Source: a virus. From it: 64,000 nucleotides of DNA. The notes beneath the pieces were generated by a model. It did no database searches, had not been told where the DNA came from, and worked only from the letters and a program-made list of their open reading frames with translations. The number at the start of each line of letters is the position of its first letter. Positions within the stretch are counted from its first letter, which is position 1. A program made the translations under genes and the position numbers. Positions 26,487-33,659 of the stretch are shown here, one piece after another. The stretch spans positions 124,001 to 188,000 of IMG/VR virus record IMGVR_UViG_3300036766_002181; one strand, written 5' to 3'.

Positions 26487-26796
26487 TTTCTGATATTCAG
26501 AATTATTTAAAAGCGTTTTAAGGCGTTCAAAGACTGACCCATAGTCAGCTAGCCCCAAGCAATTTGGCGACCTCTCAGAGGCGCACAGGTGCCCTAGCGT
26601 TGAAATTTGAGGGGTGCTCTCGATCGCACTTTGCAGATGGATTATGAGAAATTAAAACAATTGTTGTTAAAAGAAAAAGGCATTTGATAATTTGATAAGC
26701 CGTTTAAACATACAACCAAAAAAATGTATATTCAAGTTCATCGGCAACGCCACCACCACCACCACCACACATCGCATCTAGGAGATTTAAAACATT
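26487..26796 (+). other. Non-coding region with a GC-rich, possibly structured segment
   Basis: No convincing gene lies in these 310 bases. A weak hairpin (TTCTGA / TCAGAA, 26488-26502) follows the upstream stop. From about 26520 to 26640 the base composition becomes clearly more GC-rich than its surroundings, with possible short stems CTGAC/GTCAG, CCAA/TTGG, CCTC/GAGG and GTGC/GCAC. It does not fold as a tRNA on either strand in my hands. It could be a small RNA or a 5' leader of the GapR-like gene. Confidence 0.35.
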
Positions 26797-27090
26797 ATGC
26801 CCTCACCAACAACAAATACAACATCAGAACAATCAGGACTAAGAATGCCTACGGAGTTAGGGGAACTCAAAAAGGTTGTTAACAGTTTCATGGAACGCTT
26901 TGACAATATCGAAAATGAAATCGAAACTCTCAAAACAGATCAGAAAGAGTTAATCCTGGAATTCCAGGATAAACTTGACATGAAGACTTTGAAGCAGGCA
27001 ATAAGAACCGTAAAAATTAAAAAGAAGGTAACCCAGCTTGATGCCTATGAAAGTTTTGTTGATATTCTCGATGACCGAGAAAGTCTATAA
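26797..27090 (+). CDS. GapR/DUF2312-like DNA-binding protein
   Basis: The 97-residue protein has an N-terminal disordered stretch of about 20 residues, then a continuous helix (LKKVVNSFMERFDNIENEIE, LKTDQKELILEFQDKL) leading to MKTLKQAIRTVKIKKK and a final helix. This order and the MDxKxLKxxIRxxKxxKK-type segment resemble GapR (DUF2312), a nucleoid protein of Alphaproteobacteria that clamps over-twisted DNA and also occurs in phages. I judged similarity by eye. A role in DNA replication or topology sensing follows if the match holds. Confidence 0.5.
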   Translation: MPSPTTNTTSEQSGLRMPTELGELKKVVNSFMERFDNIENEIETLKTDQKELILEFQDKLDMKTLKQAIRTVKIKKKVTQLDAYESFVDILDDRESL

Positions 27091-27141
27091 AACAAAACTT
27101 GATTCATCCAAATAACAAAAAAGATATTAAGATAAAATATC

Positions 27142-27624
27142 ATGTCAGAACAACCAAAAACCCCCGTACAACCGAAGGTTCCAATCATTCTTTATGAGTC
27201 TGATGAATCAGGAAAAACTAATCTTATCCCGTTTATTCAAATTAATAAAGACGAGGAAATGCCCTATGTTTTGTTTATTTCAGAATATAAAGAAACAGGG
27301 GAATTTGAAGTAGAAACGCAACACGGATCTGTTCCAATTGTTGATATGATGATTCATCAGTTTGTTTCCATGACAAAATTAAAAGATAGGCTTGATCCAA
27401 AAACCTTTGACAAGGTTAGAACTGCCCTTGGACTTATGCCTCTTAAAAAGGCTCAAAAACTTGGAAACAATATTCTTGAAAAGGCTACCAGTGGAGCCAA
27501 CAAAAATCTAGAGGCTCTCATGGGCAGCACGGCCATTGCCAAAGGTGAGTGGGGCAAACAACATCAGGAAAGTAATACGATCGAAAGACTTAGAGAAGAA
27601 GAAAAGGAAACCAAACAATCATGA
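27142..27624 (+). CDS. Hypothetical protein
   Basis: The 160-residue protein has a beta-rich N-terminal half (VPIILYESDESGKTNLIPFI, MPYVLFISEYKETGEFEV) and a helical C-terminus (KKAQKLGNNILEKATSGANK). It is unrecognised. It overlaps the next gene by four bases, and belongs to the rightward set leading to the chaperonin gene. Confidence 0.6.
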   Translation: MSEQPKTPVQPKVPIILYESDESGKTNLIPFIQINKDEEMPYVLFISEYKETGEFEVETQHGSVPIVDMMIHQFVSMTKLKDRLDPKTFDKVRTALGLMPLKKAQKLGNNILEKATSGANKNLEALMGSTAIAKGEWGKQHQESNTIERLREEEKETKQS

Positions 27625-27818
27625 AACTGCATCCCTCTGTAATTGAAAAACTTATTAATGTTTATACGAATTTTGGTGGGTTCTCAAACGAGCGAAAGCT
27701 TAGAGAACAACTAGAAAGAGTTGATCTGACACCCTATGAGAAAAAGACTTCAAATCAAGGCGAGATCATTCTTGTTTTGACAGAAGACTATCTTAAAAAT
27801 GTTCAGGGCACCAAATAA
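27621..27818 (+). CDS. Small hypothetical protein
   Basis: The 65-residue protein starts with an ATGA overlap with the upstream gene. The sequence (MKLHPSVIEKLINVYTNFGGF) suggests a small helical domain with a C-terminal strand (EIILVLTEDYLKNV). Its function is unknown. Confidence 0.6.
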   Translation: MKLHPSVIEKLINVYTNFGGFSNERKLREQLERVDLTPYEKKTSNQGEIILVLTEDYLKNVQGTK

Positions 27819-27851
27819 TAAACAAAAAGGATAATAACCTTCTTTGTGACT

Positions 27852-28541
27852 ATGCCTATGTCAAATAAGCCTGAATACTATATTGGACAAATTGTTTATA
27901 TTTTGTCTAGCAAGACTCAGGTAATTTTGCCGGCAAGAATTGTAGAACAGGTTACGGTTCAAACATTAAATGAAAAGTCAACAAATTGGAAAATTGCCGT
28001 AGGCAAGGAAGGGGATCCAAAACAAAAGATTTTTGACTTTGGTAAAATCAATGGAGAGGTATATACAGATCTTAATGAGATCAAAAGCATTTTAACAAAA
28101 CGTCTTCAATCCTTTATTGAAAATTTGGTAAAAACGGCATCACAGAGAGAAGAGATTTGGTATGGCAAATCAACAAAAACAGTACCGACAGTCCTGCCCT
28201 TGGTTGCAGGACCATCCACCACAGAGATTTCAACAAAAGAAGAAGAAGAAAAAGAAAATACGGGAGAATTGACTCTTGAAGATTCTGTCTCATTTGATCC
28301 AGAAGCAATCTTACAACAATTAGATTCTACCTTGCCAAGCAATGGCATATTTCACCAGCCCTCGACAACAAATCCCAACTTGTTTTCAGCAGCCTCCTCT
28401 CCTCCAAGTCTGGACGAATTAAGAAACAGACTTAAAAGCGATTTAGAAGATAGTGAAACAATAGAAGGCGAAAAGCATCAAACCACAACAATCCGTGGAC
28501 CTGATGGAGAAAGATATAAAGTTAGATTGGATACACTATGA
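27852..28541 (+). CDS. Hypothetical protein, SH3-like N-terminus
   Basis: About 229 residues. I chose the ATG at 27852, with 27858 also possible. The N-terminal 80 residues (EYYIGQIVYILSSKTQVILP, ARIVEQVTVQT) look like a small beta barrel of the kind found in many phage proteins. A helix (SFIENLVKTASQREEIWYG) and an acidic, Ser/Thr-rich C-terminal region follow, with a final beta segment (RGPDGERYKVRLDTL). Its stop overlaps the chaperonin start, so the two are probably translationally coupled. Confidence 0.6.
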   Translation: MPMSNKPEYYIGQIVYILSSKTQVILPARIVEQVTVQTLNEKSTNWKIAVGKEGDPKQKIFDFGKINGEVYTDLNEIKSILTKRLQSFIENLVKTASQREEIWYGKSTKTVPTVLPLVAGPSTTEISTKEEEEKENTGELTLEDSVSFDPEAILQQLDSTLPSNGIFHQPSTTNPNLFSAASSPPSLDELRNRLKSDLEDSETIEGEKHQTTTIRGPDGERYKVRLDTL

Positions 28542-30433
28542 GTAATAGTAACAACAAGCAGGTTATCTTTTCTGAAGAGGCTCGTGAAAAAATTCTAGAA
28601 GGAGCCACAATTCTGGCTAGAGCCGTAGGAAGCACAATTGGTCCTGGCGGGCATGGTGTTATAATCGAACATGCTGCATTGGACGAGGCAAAGCGGCAGG
28701 GCATAGGAGCCTTCTCCTCTTCTCCTTCTTTTGCAGCACCATTAATCACAAAAGATGGAGTGACCGTGGCCCGATCTATTCGATTAAAAGATAAACTTGC
28801 TTCAATAGGTGCAGAACTTCTAAAAGAGGTTGCCAACAAAACAAATGATCAGGCAGGAGACGGAACAAGCACGGCAACGGTTCTTGCCCATGCTCTTCTT
28901 CAAGAAGGAACCAAAATTGTTACCTCTGGATATTCTTCGGTTTTTGTAAAAAGAGGAATGGAGTCTGCTCTAGAGATTGTTTTAGATTATCTTAATGATA
29001 ATAAAATATTAATGACCTCTGAACAAGAACTTATAAGCGTGGCTACAATAGCCGCAAATGGAGATAGAGAGATAGGGAGACTTATAGCAAGCGCCATAAG
29101 TCAGGTGGGTATAGACGGGCTCATTACAATCGAGCCAGCAAAAAGCATTAAAACAAATTTAAGACTTGCAGAGGGCATTCGGTTGGAAGCGGGATTTGTT
29201 TCTCCATTCTTTGTTACAAACAATGATAAACAACTTTGTGAACTAGAAAATCCATATGTGTTAATCACGACCGGAAAGATTTCTAGCCTGTCTGAAATTT
29301 TGCCTGTTCTTGAACAGATAGATCAAACAAAAAAATCATTGTTGATCGTGGCCGAAGATGTAGAAGGCGAAGCCTTACATACTCTGGTTGTTAACAAGGT
29401 AAAGGGAGTAATAAAGGTTTGTGCCGTGAAGTCTCCAAGTTATGGAGAAAATCGGGCAGACCTCCTGGCCGATCTCGGGATTGTTGTTGGAACGCAAACG
29501 GTTTTAGGGGCAACCAGCGAATTATCAATTAAGAAAATTAAACTCGAACATCTTGGACAATGCAAGAAGGCAATAATTGGTAGAAATTTTTGTACGATTA
29601 TTGTTGATGAAAAAAACGATAAAGTTAGAACAGATATTAAAAATCGGGCAGACTCCATAAGAAATTCATTAACAAGTGAAACTTCGGTTTTAGACCCGCT
29701 CAGACAAGACAAATATAGACAAAGACTTGCCAAGCTTTCTGGTGGAATTGCCATTATTCAGGTTGGTGGTTCCACAGAGGTAGAAATTTTTGAAAAGAAG
29801 GACAGAGTAGAAGATGCTGTTAACGCCACACAGGCAGCGGCACAGGAAGGAATTGTTCCTGGCGGTGGAACTGCACTTTTTTATGCTGCACAACATTTAA
29901 AAAGCATGATAAAAACCGGGATCATTAAAACAAAAACCGGGTCGGTTAGACTACCAGTAACTTTGTCCTCAAGCCCGATAGATGATTTTTTTGAAGAACA
30001 ACTTTCGCAAGAAGAGGTTGCAGGGCTACAACTTGTTGCAAATGCCTGTGAGGCTCCATTCAGAATCATTATCGAAAATTCTGGCGAATCAGCAGAGGTA
30101 GTGGCAAATAAACTAATTCAACATCAATCTGGTTTTAAGGGATTTGTTTTAGACACAGAACTTATTGATAGTGAAAACATCAATGAAATTATTAAAGAGA
30201 TCCAACAAAAATCAAAGGATCAAAAAGACGAAAAGGTTATTGAGGCCAAAAAATGTTTTGGCTATAACGTGGCAACCAAGAAGTATGGAAATCTTATCGA
30301 GGCAGGAATTATAGATCCTTGCAAGGTAACAAAGCATGCTCTTGAGAATGCGGTTTCTGTTGTTAGCCTAATGCTGGCCTGTGATGCCGTGGTATTGGCT
30401 TATGATGAAAGCGACAATAACTCAAAACAATAA
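28538..30433 (+). CDS. GroEL/Cpn60-type chaperonin
   Basis: The 631-residue protein (GroEL has 548) matches group I chaperonins: ILARAVGSTIGPGGHGV near the N-terminus, ITKDGVTVARS, NDQAGDGTSTATVLA (around residue 108), KKDRVEDAVNATQAAAQEG, IVPGGGTALFYAA and FGYNVATKKYGNLIEAGIIDP. The Asp residues equivalent to the ATPase residues Asp52, Asp87 and Asp398 of GroEL are present, so it should hydrolyse ATP. The C-terminus lacks the GGM repeats of GroEL. Some jumbo phages encode chaperonins that work without GroES; no GroES is visible here either. It likely folds capsid or other phage proteins. Confidence 0.95.
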   Translation: MSNSNNKQVIFSEEAREKILEGATILARAVGSTIGPGGHGVIIEHAALDEAKRQGIGAFSSSPSFAAPLITKDGVTVARSIRLKDKLASIGAELLKEVANKTNDQAGDGTSTATVLAHALLQEGTKIVTSGYSSVFVKRGMESALEIVLDYLNDNKILMTSEQELISVATIAANGDREIGRLIASAISQVGIDGLITIEPAKSIKTNLRLAEGIRLEAGFVSPFFVTNNDKQLCELENPYVLITTGKISSLSEILPVLEQIDQTKKSLLIVAEDVEGEALHTLVVNKVKGVIKVCAVKSPSYGENRADLLADLGIVVGTQTVLGATSELSIKKIKLEHLGQCKKAIIGRNFCTIIVDEKNDKVRTDIKNRADSIRNSLTSETSVLDPLRQDKYRQRLAKLSGGIAIIQVGGSTEVEIFEKKDRVEDAVNATQAAAQEGIVPGGGTALFYAAQHLKSMIKTGIIKTKTGSVRLPVTLSSSPIDDFFEEQLSQEEVAGLQLVANACEAPFRIIIENSGESAEVVANKLIQHQSGFKGFVLDTELIDSENINEIIKEIQQKSKDQKDEKVIEAKKCFGYNVATKKYGNLIEAGIIDPCKVTKHALENAVSVVSLMLACDAVVLAYDESDNNSKQ

Positions 30434-30439
30434 CATCAA

Positions 30440-30631
30440 ATGGAACATTCCTTATTAGAATTATTAGAGGCTGCCTTTGGTGAAAAAAGAACCAAAGAGA
30501 TTGTTGATAAAGTAAACGTTTTTAAGAAAAAGAATCCAAACAGATCTTTTGATTTTATATTTGATGAGAACGGCAATTTTGATGCCGTCCCAAGAAAAGA
30601 AGAGAATAGTAATAGAAAGATAATATTATGA
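30440..30631 (+). CDS. Small hypothetical protein
   Basis: The 63-residue charged protein (MEHSLLELLEAAFGEKRTKE) begins six bases after the chaperonin stop codon and overlaps the next gene by four bases. The helical N-terminus is followed by SFDFIFDENGNFDAV. Its function is unknown; linkage to the chaperonin may be meaningful but is untested. Confidence 0.55.
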   Translation: MEHSLLELLEAAFGEKRTKEIVDKVNVFKKKNPNRSFDFIFDENGNFDAVPRKEENSNRKIIL

Positions 30632-30987
30632 TTAATGATAGAATTACAGTTGGTAACCGATATCTCTGGGTTGAAACAAAAAAGGCCGATGGAACCTATG
30701 AAATGGTTATGGTATATTCACCTCTTCTAAAGGAAGATGGAAGTCAACAATATACTCCTGATGGCAGCGTCATCGTACAACGTCAGGGAGGGGTTCTGGT
30801 TGGCTCTACAGGAGTTATTAAGGGAGATCCTATTACGGTGCATGCAAGTTACCTACACGACTACCAGGGCCCCACGGCCTATGGAGGCAATGATCTGGTA
30901 AAACTTGTGCCTATCTTTTTAGACAAATATCAAAAGCTTGGCTGGTTCCCTGTTGACAATATTCGAATTTATAGTGGGTCCAAGTAG
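30628..30987 (+). CDS. Hypothetical beta-rich protein
   Basis: The 119-residue protein begins ITVGNRYLWVETKKADG and continues with a series of short strands and turns (VQRQGGVLVGSTGVIKGDPI, LGWFPVDNIRIYSG), typical of a compact beta barrel. It is close in size to a GroES-like protein but I see no GroES mobile-loop or signature motif. It is coupled to the preceding gene by ATGA overlap. Confidence 0.55.
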   Translation: MINDRITVGNRYLWVETKKADGTYEMVMVYSPLLKEDGSQQYTPDGSVIVQRQGGVLVGSTGVIKGDPITVHASYLHDYQGPTAYGGNDLVKLVPIFLDKYQKLGWFPVDNIRIYSGSK

Positions 30988-31011
30988 AAATAAGATATAA
31001 TTAACCTTACC

Positions 31012-31467
31012 ATGGTTTTTCAATATCCCTCTTCTGGCCCAAATAATGCAATTGAATATTTGGCATCAGGACTTCCCTGGTCAAAGCATTTTGGCGTAGA
31101 GGCAGAACCCTCTGCCAGCAGAGTTGACTTTCCTTTTTTAACAAGTGAAATTTATGTTAAAAATCATGGATCAGGATCCTTGGCTGTAGGCTGGACAGAA
31201 GAAGGGGTTCTTAGCGATAACAAATATGTTCTTGAGTCACAAGATCAGGTTACTTTTAGAATTAGAGTAAAAACAATATATCTAACTTCGCCTGATGTAA
31301 ATACCACGGCAAGTCTTACGGTCGCCCTAACGATGATTCCGCAAAAAACCTTTTATACACTATCCAGTTCAGGTATGAATCCAGAAACCGGAGCACCGGC
31401 CTTTATTACAGGATCTAATCAATATGGAGATCCCTTCGAGCCAGTTTTCGGTTACGACGGAATCTAA
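31012..31467 (+). CDS. Hypothetical beta-rich, possibly surface or decoration protein
   Basis: The 151-residue protein has alternating hydrophobic strands (EIYVKNHGSGSLAVGW, QVTFRIRVKTIYLTS, TASLTVALTMIP) that suggest a beta sandwich. Phage head-decoration and fibre domains often look like this, but no motif is specific. It ends at 31467 and overlaps the stop of the convergent gene by four bases, leaving no room for a separate terminator. Confidence 0.55.
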   Translation: MVFQYPSSGPNNAIEYLASGLPWSKHFGVEAEPSASRVDFPFLTSEIYVKNHGSGSLAVGWTEEGVLSDNKYVLESQDQVTFRIRVKTIYLTSPDVNTTASLTVALTMIPQKTFYTLSSSGMNPETGAPAFITGSNQYGDPFEPVFGYDGI

Positions 31468-32069
31468 GAAGAAGTGTTTTCTTTTTCCTTTTGCACAATT
31501 GATCTAAGAATTTCCTGAAGTTTAATTTCTGCTGTCTTGGCAACCTGACAGAATCCATAAATCTCTCTAAGATGATTTAAGAGAGTTTGATTTTTTCGAT
31601 AAGGGACGACCTGCTGTTTCTTTGTCGTCGAGACATCTTCGTCTTCTTTGGTCTGCCGTTGCTGCTGCTTGGTTTTATCAAAATGATGGGCGTTCACAAT
31701 AACAAGTCTTAGGAGTCCGTCTACCCAGGCCCCGACAAGAGGCAGCATGTCTTTATAGGCAACCGGGGTATTCTTTACCATATCAAAACTTGTTTTAAGA
31801 TATGGTCCGATATGAAAAAGATTATCTTTATTATTTTCGTTAACCTGCTGTGAAAACAGGGCAAGCCCGGTTGTCAGAGTGCTTTTGGACAAATCCCCTG
31901 ATTCAAAATCAACATACAAAATTTTGCCTAACTCTTCAAGGGAAAGATTAATAAGTTTTAGCTCAGATAAAAGAGAAACAACATGTTCCTTGTTTAATGC
32001 GGTTGGGATCAAGGAAATAAGCGAGGGTGGCACGTCTGGCGGAAGGTTGCTATTATCGTTCATTGTCAA
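31464..32069 (-). CDS. Hypothetical helical protein
   Basis: The 201-residue protein is mostly helical, with hydrophobic stretches (LLRLVIVNAHHF, SLLSELKLINLSLEELGKIL) and a Gln/Lys/Thr-rich linker around residue 140. It is unrecognised. It is the last gene of a short leftward operon (32880 to 31464), and its start overlaps the preceding gene by 17 bases. Confidence 0.55.
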   Translation of the reverse strand: MTMNDNSNLPPDVPPSLISLIPTALNKEHVVSLLSELKLINLSLEELGKILYVDFESGDLSKSTLTTGLALFSQQVNENNKDNLFHIGPYLKTSFDMVKNTPVAYKDMLPLVGAWVDGLLRLVIVNAHHFDKTKQQQRQTKEDEDVSTTKKQQVVPYRKNQTLLNHLREIYGFCQVAKTAEIKLQEILRSIVQKEKENTSS

Positions 32070-32253
32070 TTAAATCTCTTTCAATCTCTTTCTTCCAAGA
32101 CTTCCTGTTTTTGCGTTTCTTTCTTTTGTCACGCATAATACCAGCAGAGGTACGCAGAATGGCAGCAAGGGCAGCCTGATTTCTAACAAGTCGTAGCTTG
32201 CGAAGCTTTTTCTGTTTGTTGCTGCTATTCTTATTTTTATTAGAAGAAGACAT
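32053..32253 (-). CDS. Small, highly basic protein
   Basis: The 66-residue protein is dominated by Lys, Arg, Ser and Asn (for example KQKKLRKLRLVRNQAALAAI, MRDKRKKRKNRKSWKKE). The composition suggests nucleic-acid binding. No fold can be named. It is part of the leftward accessory operon. Confidence 0.5.
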   Translation of the reverse strand: MSSSNKNKNSSNKQKKLRKLRLVRNQAALAAILRTSAGIMRDKRKKRKNRKSWKKEIERDLIDNER

Positions 32254-32260
32254 ATTAAAT

Positions 32261-32668
32261 TTAAATAGTTTTTTGATTATGGTTCTTTAAAAATTCTACA
32301 TCATAATGTGAAAGCCAAACAAGACATTTCCCTTCCAATGACCAAAAATTATATCCTTGAATTTCTTTTGTTTGTTTTAGTTCTTCTTTGGCTTGTTTAT
32401 AAATTTTGTCTACGGTTGTCCAACCATCTGGGTCCGCACCCGGCGCGTCCGCCACCGCCACCGCCGCCGCCGCCACCGCCGTAACCACCGCCGCCGCCGC
32501 CGTAGCCTGCGCCCCCACCACCAAAGCCACCGCCCGCGCCGCCGCCGCAGTAATTGGCATTTCATGCACACAAAGAAGATAACTCTTTTTACAGTATTGC
32601 CAAGAATTCAAATTCGCAGCGAGTAGCGAGCAATCAAAAGGAAGTTCTATAATATCGCCAGGTTTCAT
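32261..32668 (-). CDS. Hypothetical protein with a GC-rich low-complexity insertion
   Basis: The 135-residue protein has ordinary AT-rich coding sequence at both ends (MKPGDIIELPFDCSLLAANL; the C-terminus ends in WSLEGKCLVWLSHYDVEFL). Between them lie about 40 codons (32431-32550) of almost pure GC triplets read as Ala/Val. The same DNA read two bases over on this strand gives a Gly-rich frame with spaced Phe and Tyr, which looks like an ordinary Gly-rich domain out of frame. The insert may be recent or frameshifted. Function unknown. Confidence 0.5.
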   Translation of the reverse strand: MKPGDIIELPFDCSLLAANLNSWQYCKKSYLLCVHEMPITAAAARAVALVVGAQATAAAAVVTAVAAAAVAVADAPGADPDGWTTVDKIYKQAKEELKQTKEIQGYNFWSLEGKCLVWLSHYDVEFLKNHNQKTI

Positions 32669-32670
32669 TG

Positions 32671-32880
32671 TTACTTTTTCTTTTTACAAAAGAAAATCTT
32701 AACGCTCGGCGTGTCGCTTTCATAATAGCAGTCGCTATGGTCAATTTCTGTAAGAATATGGGTTGCTCCTTTGGGAATTTCAATAATCTCGTCGCCCCCA
32801 TAGGAATAAACAGAATCTTCCCTTATAACCTCAAAGTCCTTTTCGACCTTTTCCAGGAGCCTATCTACATATCTTTTCAC
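32671..32880 (-). CDS. Small hypothetical protein
   Basis: The 69-residue protein begins at a GTG (32880) with a helix (KRYVDRLLEKVEKDFEVI) followed by short strands (EIIEIPKGATHILTEI) and a basic tail. Its function is unknown. A sigma-70-like promoter lies so close upstream that the GTG falls at the predicted transcription start. It is the first gene of the leftward operon ending at 31464. Confidence 0.55.
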   Translation of the reverse strand: MKRYVDRLLEKVEKDFEVIREDSVYSYGGDEIIEIPKGATHILTEIDHSDCYYESDTPSVKIFFCKKKK

Positions 32881-32886
32881 GCCTAA

Positions 32887-32915
32887 AGATTAACAGATTC
32901 AAAAGGTTTTGTCAA
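32887..32915 (-). promoter_or_regulatory. Promoter for the leftward 32.9-31.4 kb operon
   Basis: On the minus strand TTGACA (32915-32910), 17 bases, TAATCT (32892-32887). The expected start site is at about 32880, coinciding with the GTG start codon of the first gene, which suggests a leaderless message. Confidence 0.55.
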
Positions 32916-33216
32916 TTAATTTTATAATCTTATTTTCAGTAACCAATAGGTTTCGCCCACCCAGGGATCCTCCCCAAAGAACCGTATACATTACCGTATG
33001 CCAGCTTACACAGAAATATCCCACAACCATTCCTATTGTATCTTTCTTGATACGAACGTTATCCTGTGGATATATCGTTCTTTCTGGATTTTCTAGGCAT
33101 TTCTTAGGAAGGCCGTAGGTATCTGCTTGGGCCCTTACCAAATCTCCGAGTCTATGTGCAGGTTCAAAAATTTTTTCATTATTGTAAGAAACAGAACTTG
33201 ACTTTTCTTCCTTCAT
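32899..33216 (-). CDS. Hypothetical SH3-like protein
   Basis: The 105-residue protein has a beta-rich core (LGDLVRAQADTYG, VRIKKDTIGMVVGYFCVSW, VMYTVLWGGSLGGRNLLVT) compatible with a small SH3/KOW-type barrel, common among phage accessory proteins. No specific function is suggested. Its 3' end overlaps the promoter of the next operon, and its first bases overlap the rightward promoter at 33198-33226. Confidence 0.55.
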   Translation of the reverse strand: MKEEKSSSVSYNNEKIFEPAHRLGDLVRAQADTYGLPKKCLENPERTIYPQDNVRIKKDTIGMVVGYFCVSWHTVMYTVLWGGSLGGRNLLVTENKIIKLIDKTF

Positions 33217-33226
33217 GGGTTATAAA
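33198..33226 (+). promoter_or_regulatory. Rightward promoter upstream of a candidate small RNA
   Basis: TTGACT (33198-33203), 17 bases, TATAAA (33221-33226). No credible gene follows before two terminator-like structures, so its product is probably an RNA. Confidence 0.6.
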
Positions 33227-33232
33227 TAGGTC

Positions 33233-33410
33233 TATTGAAAACGACACGAAGTATATAAGAGCCGACAATCAACAAGCCATGGGAGGCGTACTTGAAAAGT
33301 ATGGAATGTGTCGATAGTGTTTGGACGTGGTAGGTATGTTTGATGGGTGGTGCCTATTATACGTCATTTCTAAGACCATCCGGCATTCGCTAAGGAAAGC
33401 CGTATTTTTT
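33233..33410 (+). ncRNA. Candidate structured small RNA of about 180 nt
   Basis: Bounded by the promoter at 33198-33226 and a terminator-like hairpin at 33381-33410 (CGGC/GCCG with inner TTC/GAA pairs, then six T). Inside, CGACAC (33242-33247) pairs with GTGTCG (33308-33313), enclosing a TACTT/AAGTA hairpin (33289-33301). A second hairpin joins GACGT (33324-33328) to ACGTC (33361-33365), continued by six more pairs (33331-33336 with 33351-33356). The only open frame in it is about 12 codons. I do not recognise the RNA, and the call is structural inference. Confidence 0.5.
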
Positions 33411-33444
33411 ATTATGTATTATAAATTGTATATTGTAGATTGAA

Positions 33445-33482
33445 AAGAAAGCCGGGTCAGCAATTGCTGACCCGGCTTTCTT
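33445..33482. terminator. 38-base perfect palindrome, probable bidirectional terminator
   Basis: The arms AAGAAAGCCGGGTCAGCAA and their exact complement meet at the centre AATT. As RNA it forms a stem of 14 or more pairs, with T-rich sequence after it on both strands. It lies just upstream of the strong promoter at 33533, so it could insulate that gene from read-through. A protein-binding or recombination site is an alternative. Confidence 0.7.
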
Positions 33483-33532
33483 GTTTAAAAACAGCCACTT
33501 ATAATTTTCTTCAAAAAACTTGAATTTAATCG

Positions 33533-33561
33533 TTGACATTTGATTAACTAAATGCTAAATT
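33533..33561 (+). promoter_or_regulatory. Strong sigma-70-like promoter
   Basis: TTGACA (33533-33538), 17 bases, TAAATT (33556-33561). It would give a leader of about 92 bases before the ATG at 33660, with an AGAGGT motif near 33639. Confidence 0.7.
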
Positions 33562-33659
33562 GATATCTGTAATTGAGAAAGAACGAAAGCAAAACAAAAT
33601 CATTCACTCAAAGAAACTTAACTTAACATTTTTTACAAAAGAGGTAAATCAAAAACATC

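Noticed and set aside
26724-26880. Short frame starting MYIQVHRQR with six consecutive His codons
   Set aside because: It overlaps the better-supported GapR-like gene in another frame; the His run is a CAC microsatellite and there is no ribosome site.
30628-30987. Possible GroES or gp31-like co-chaperonin next to the chaperonin gene
   Set aside because: Size and beta character fit, but I see no mobile loop or signature, so I left it as hypothetical.
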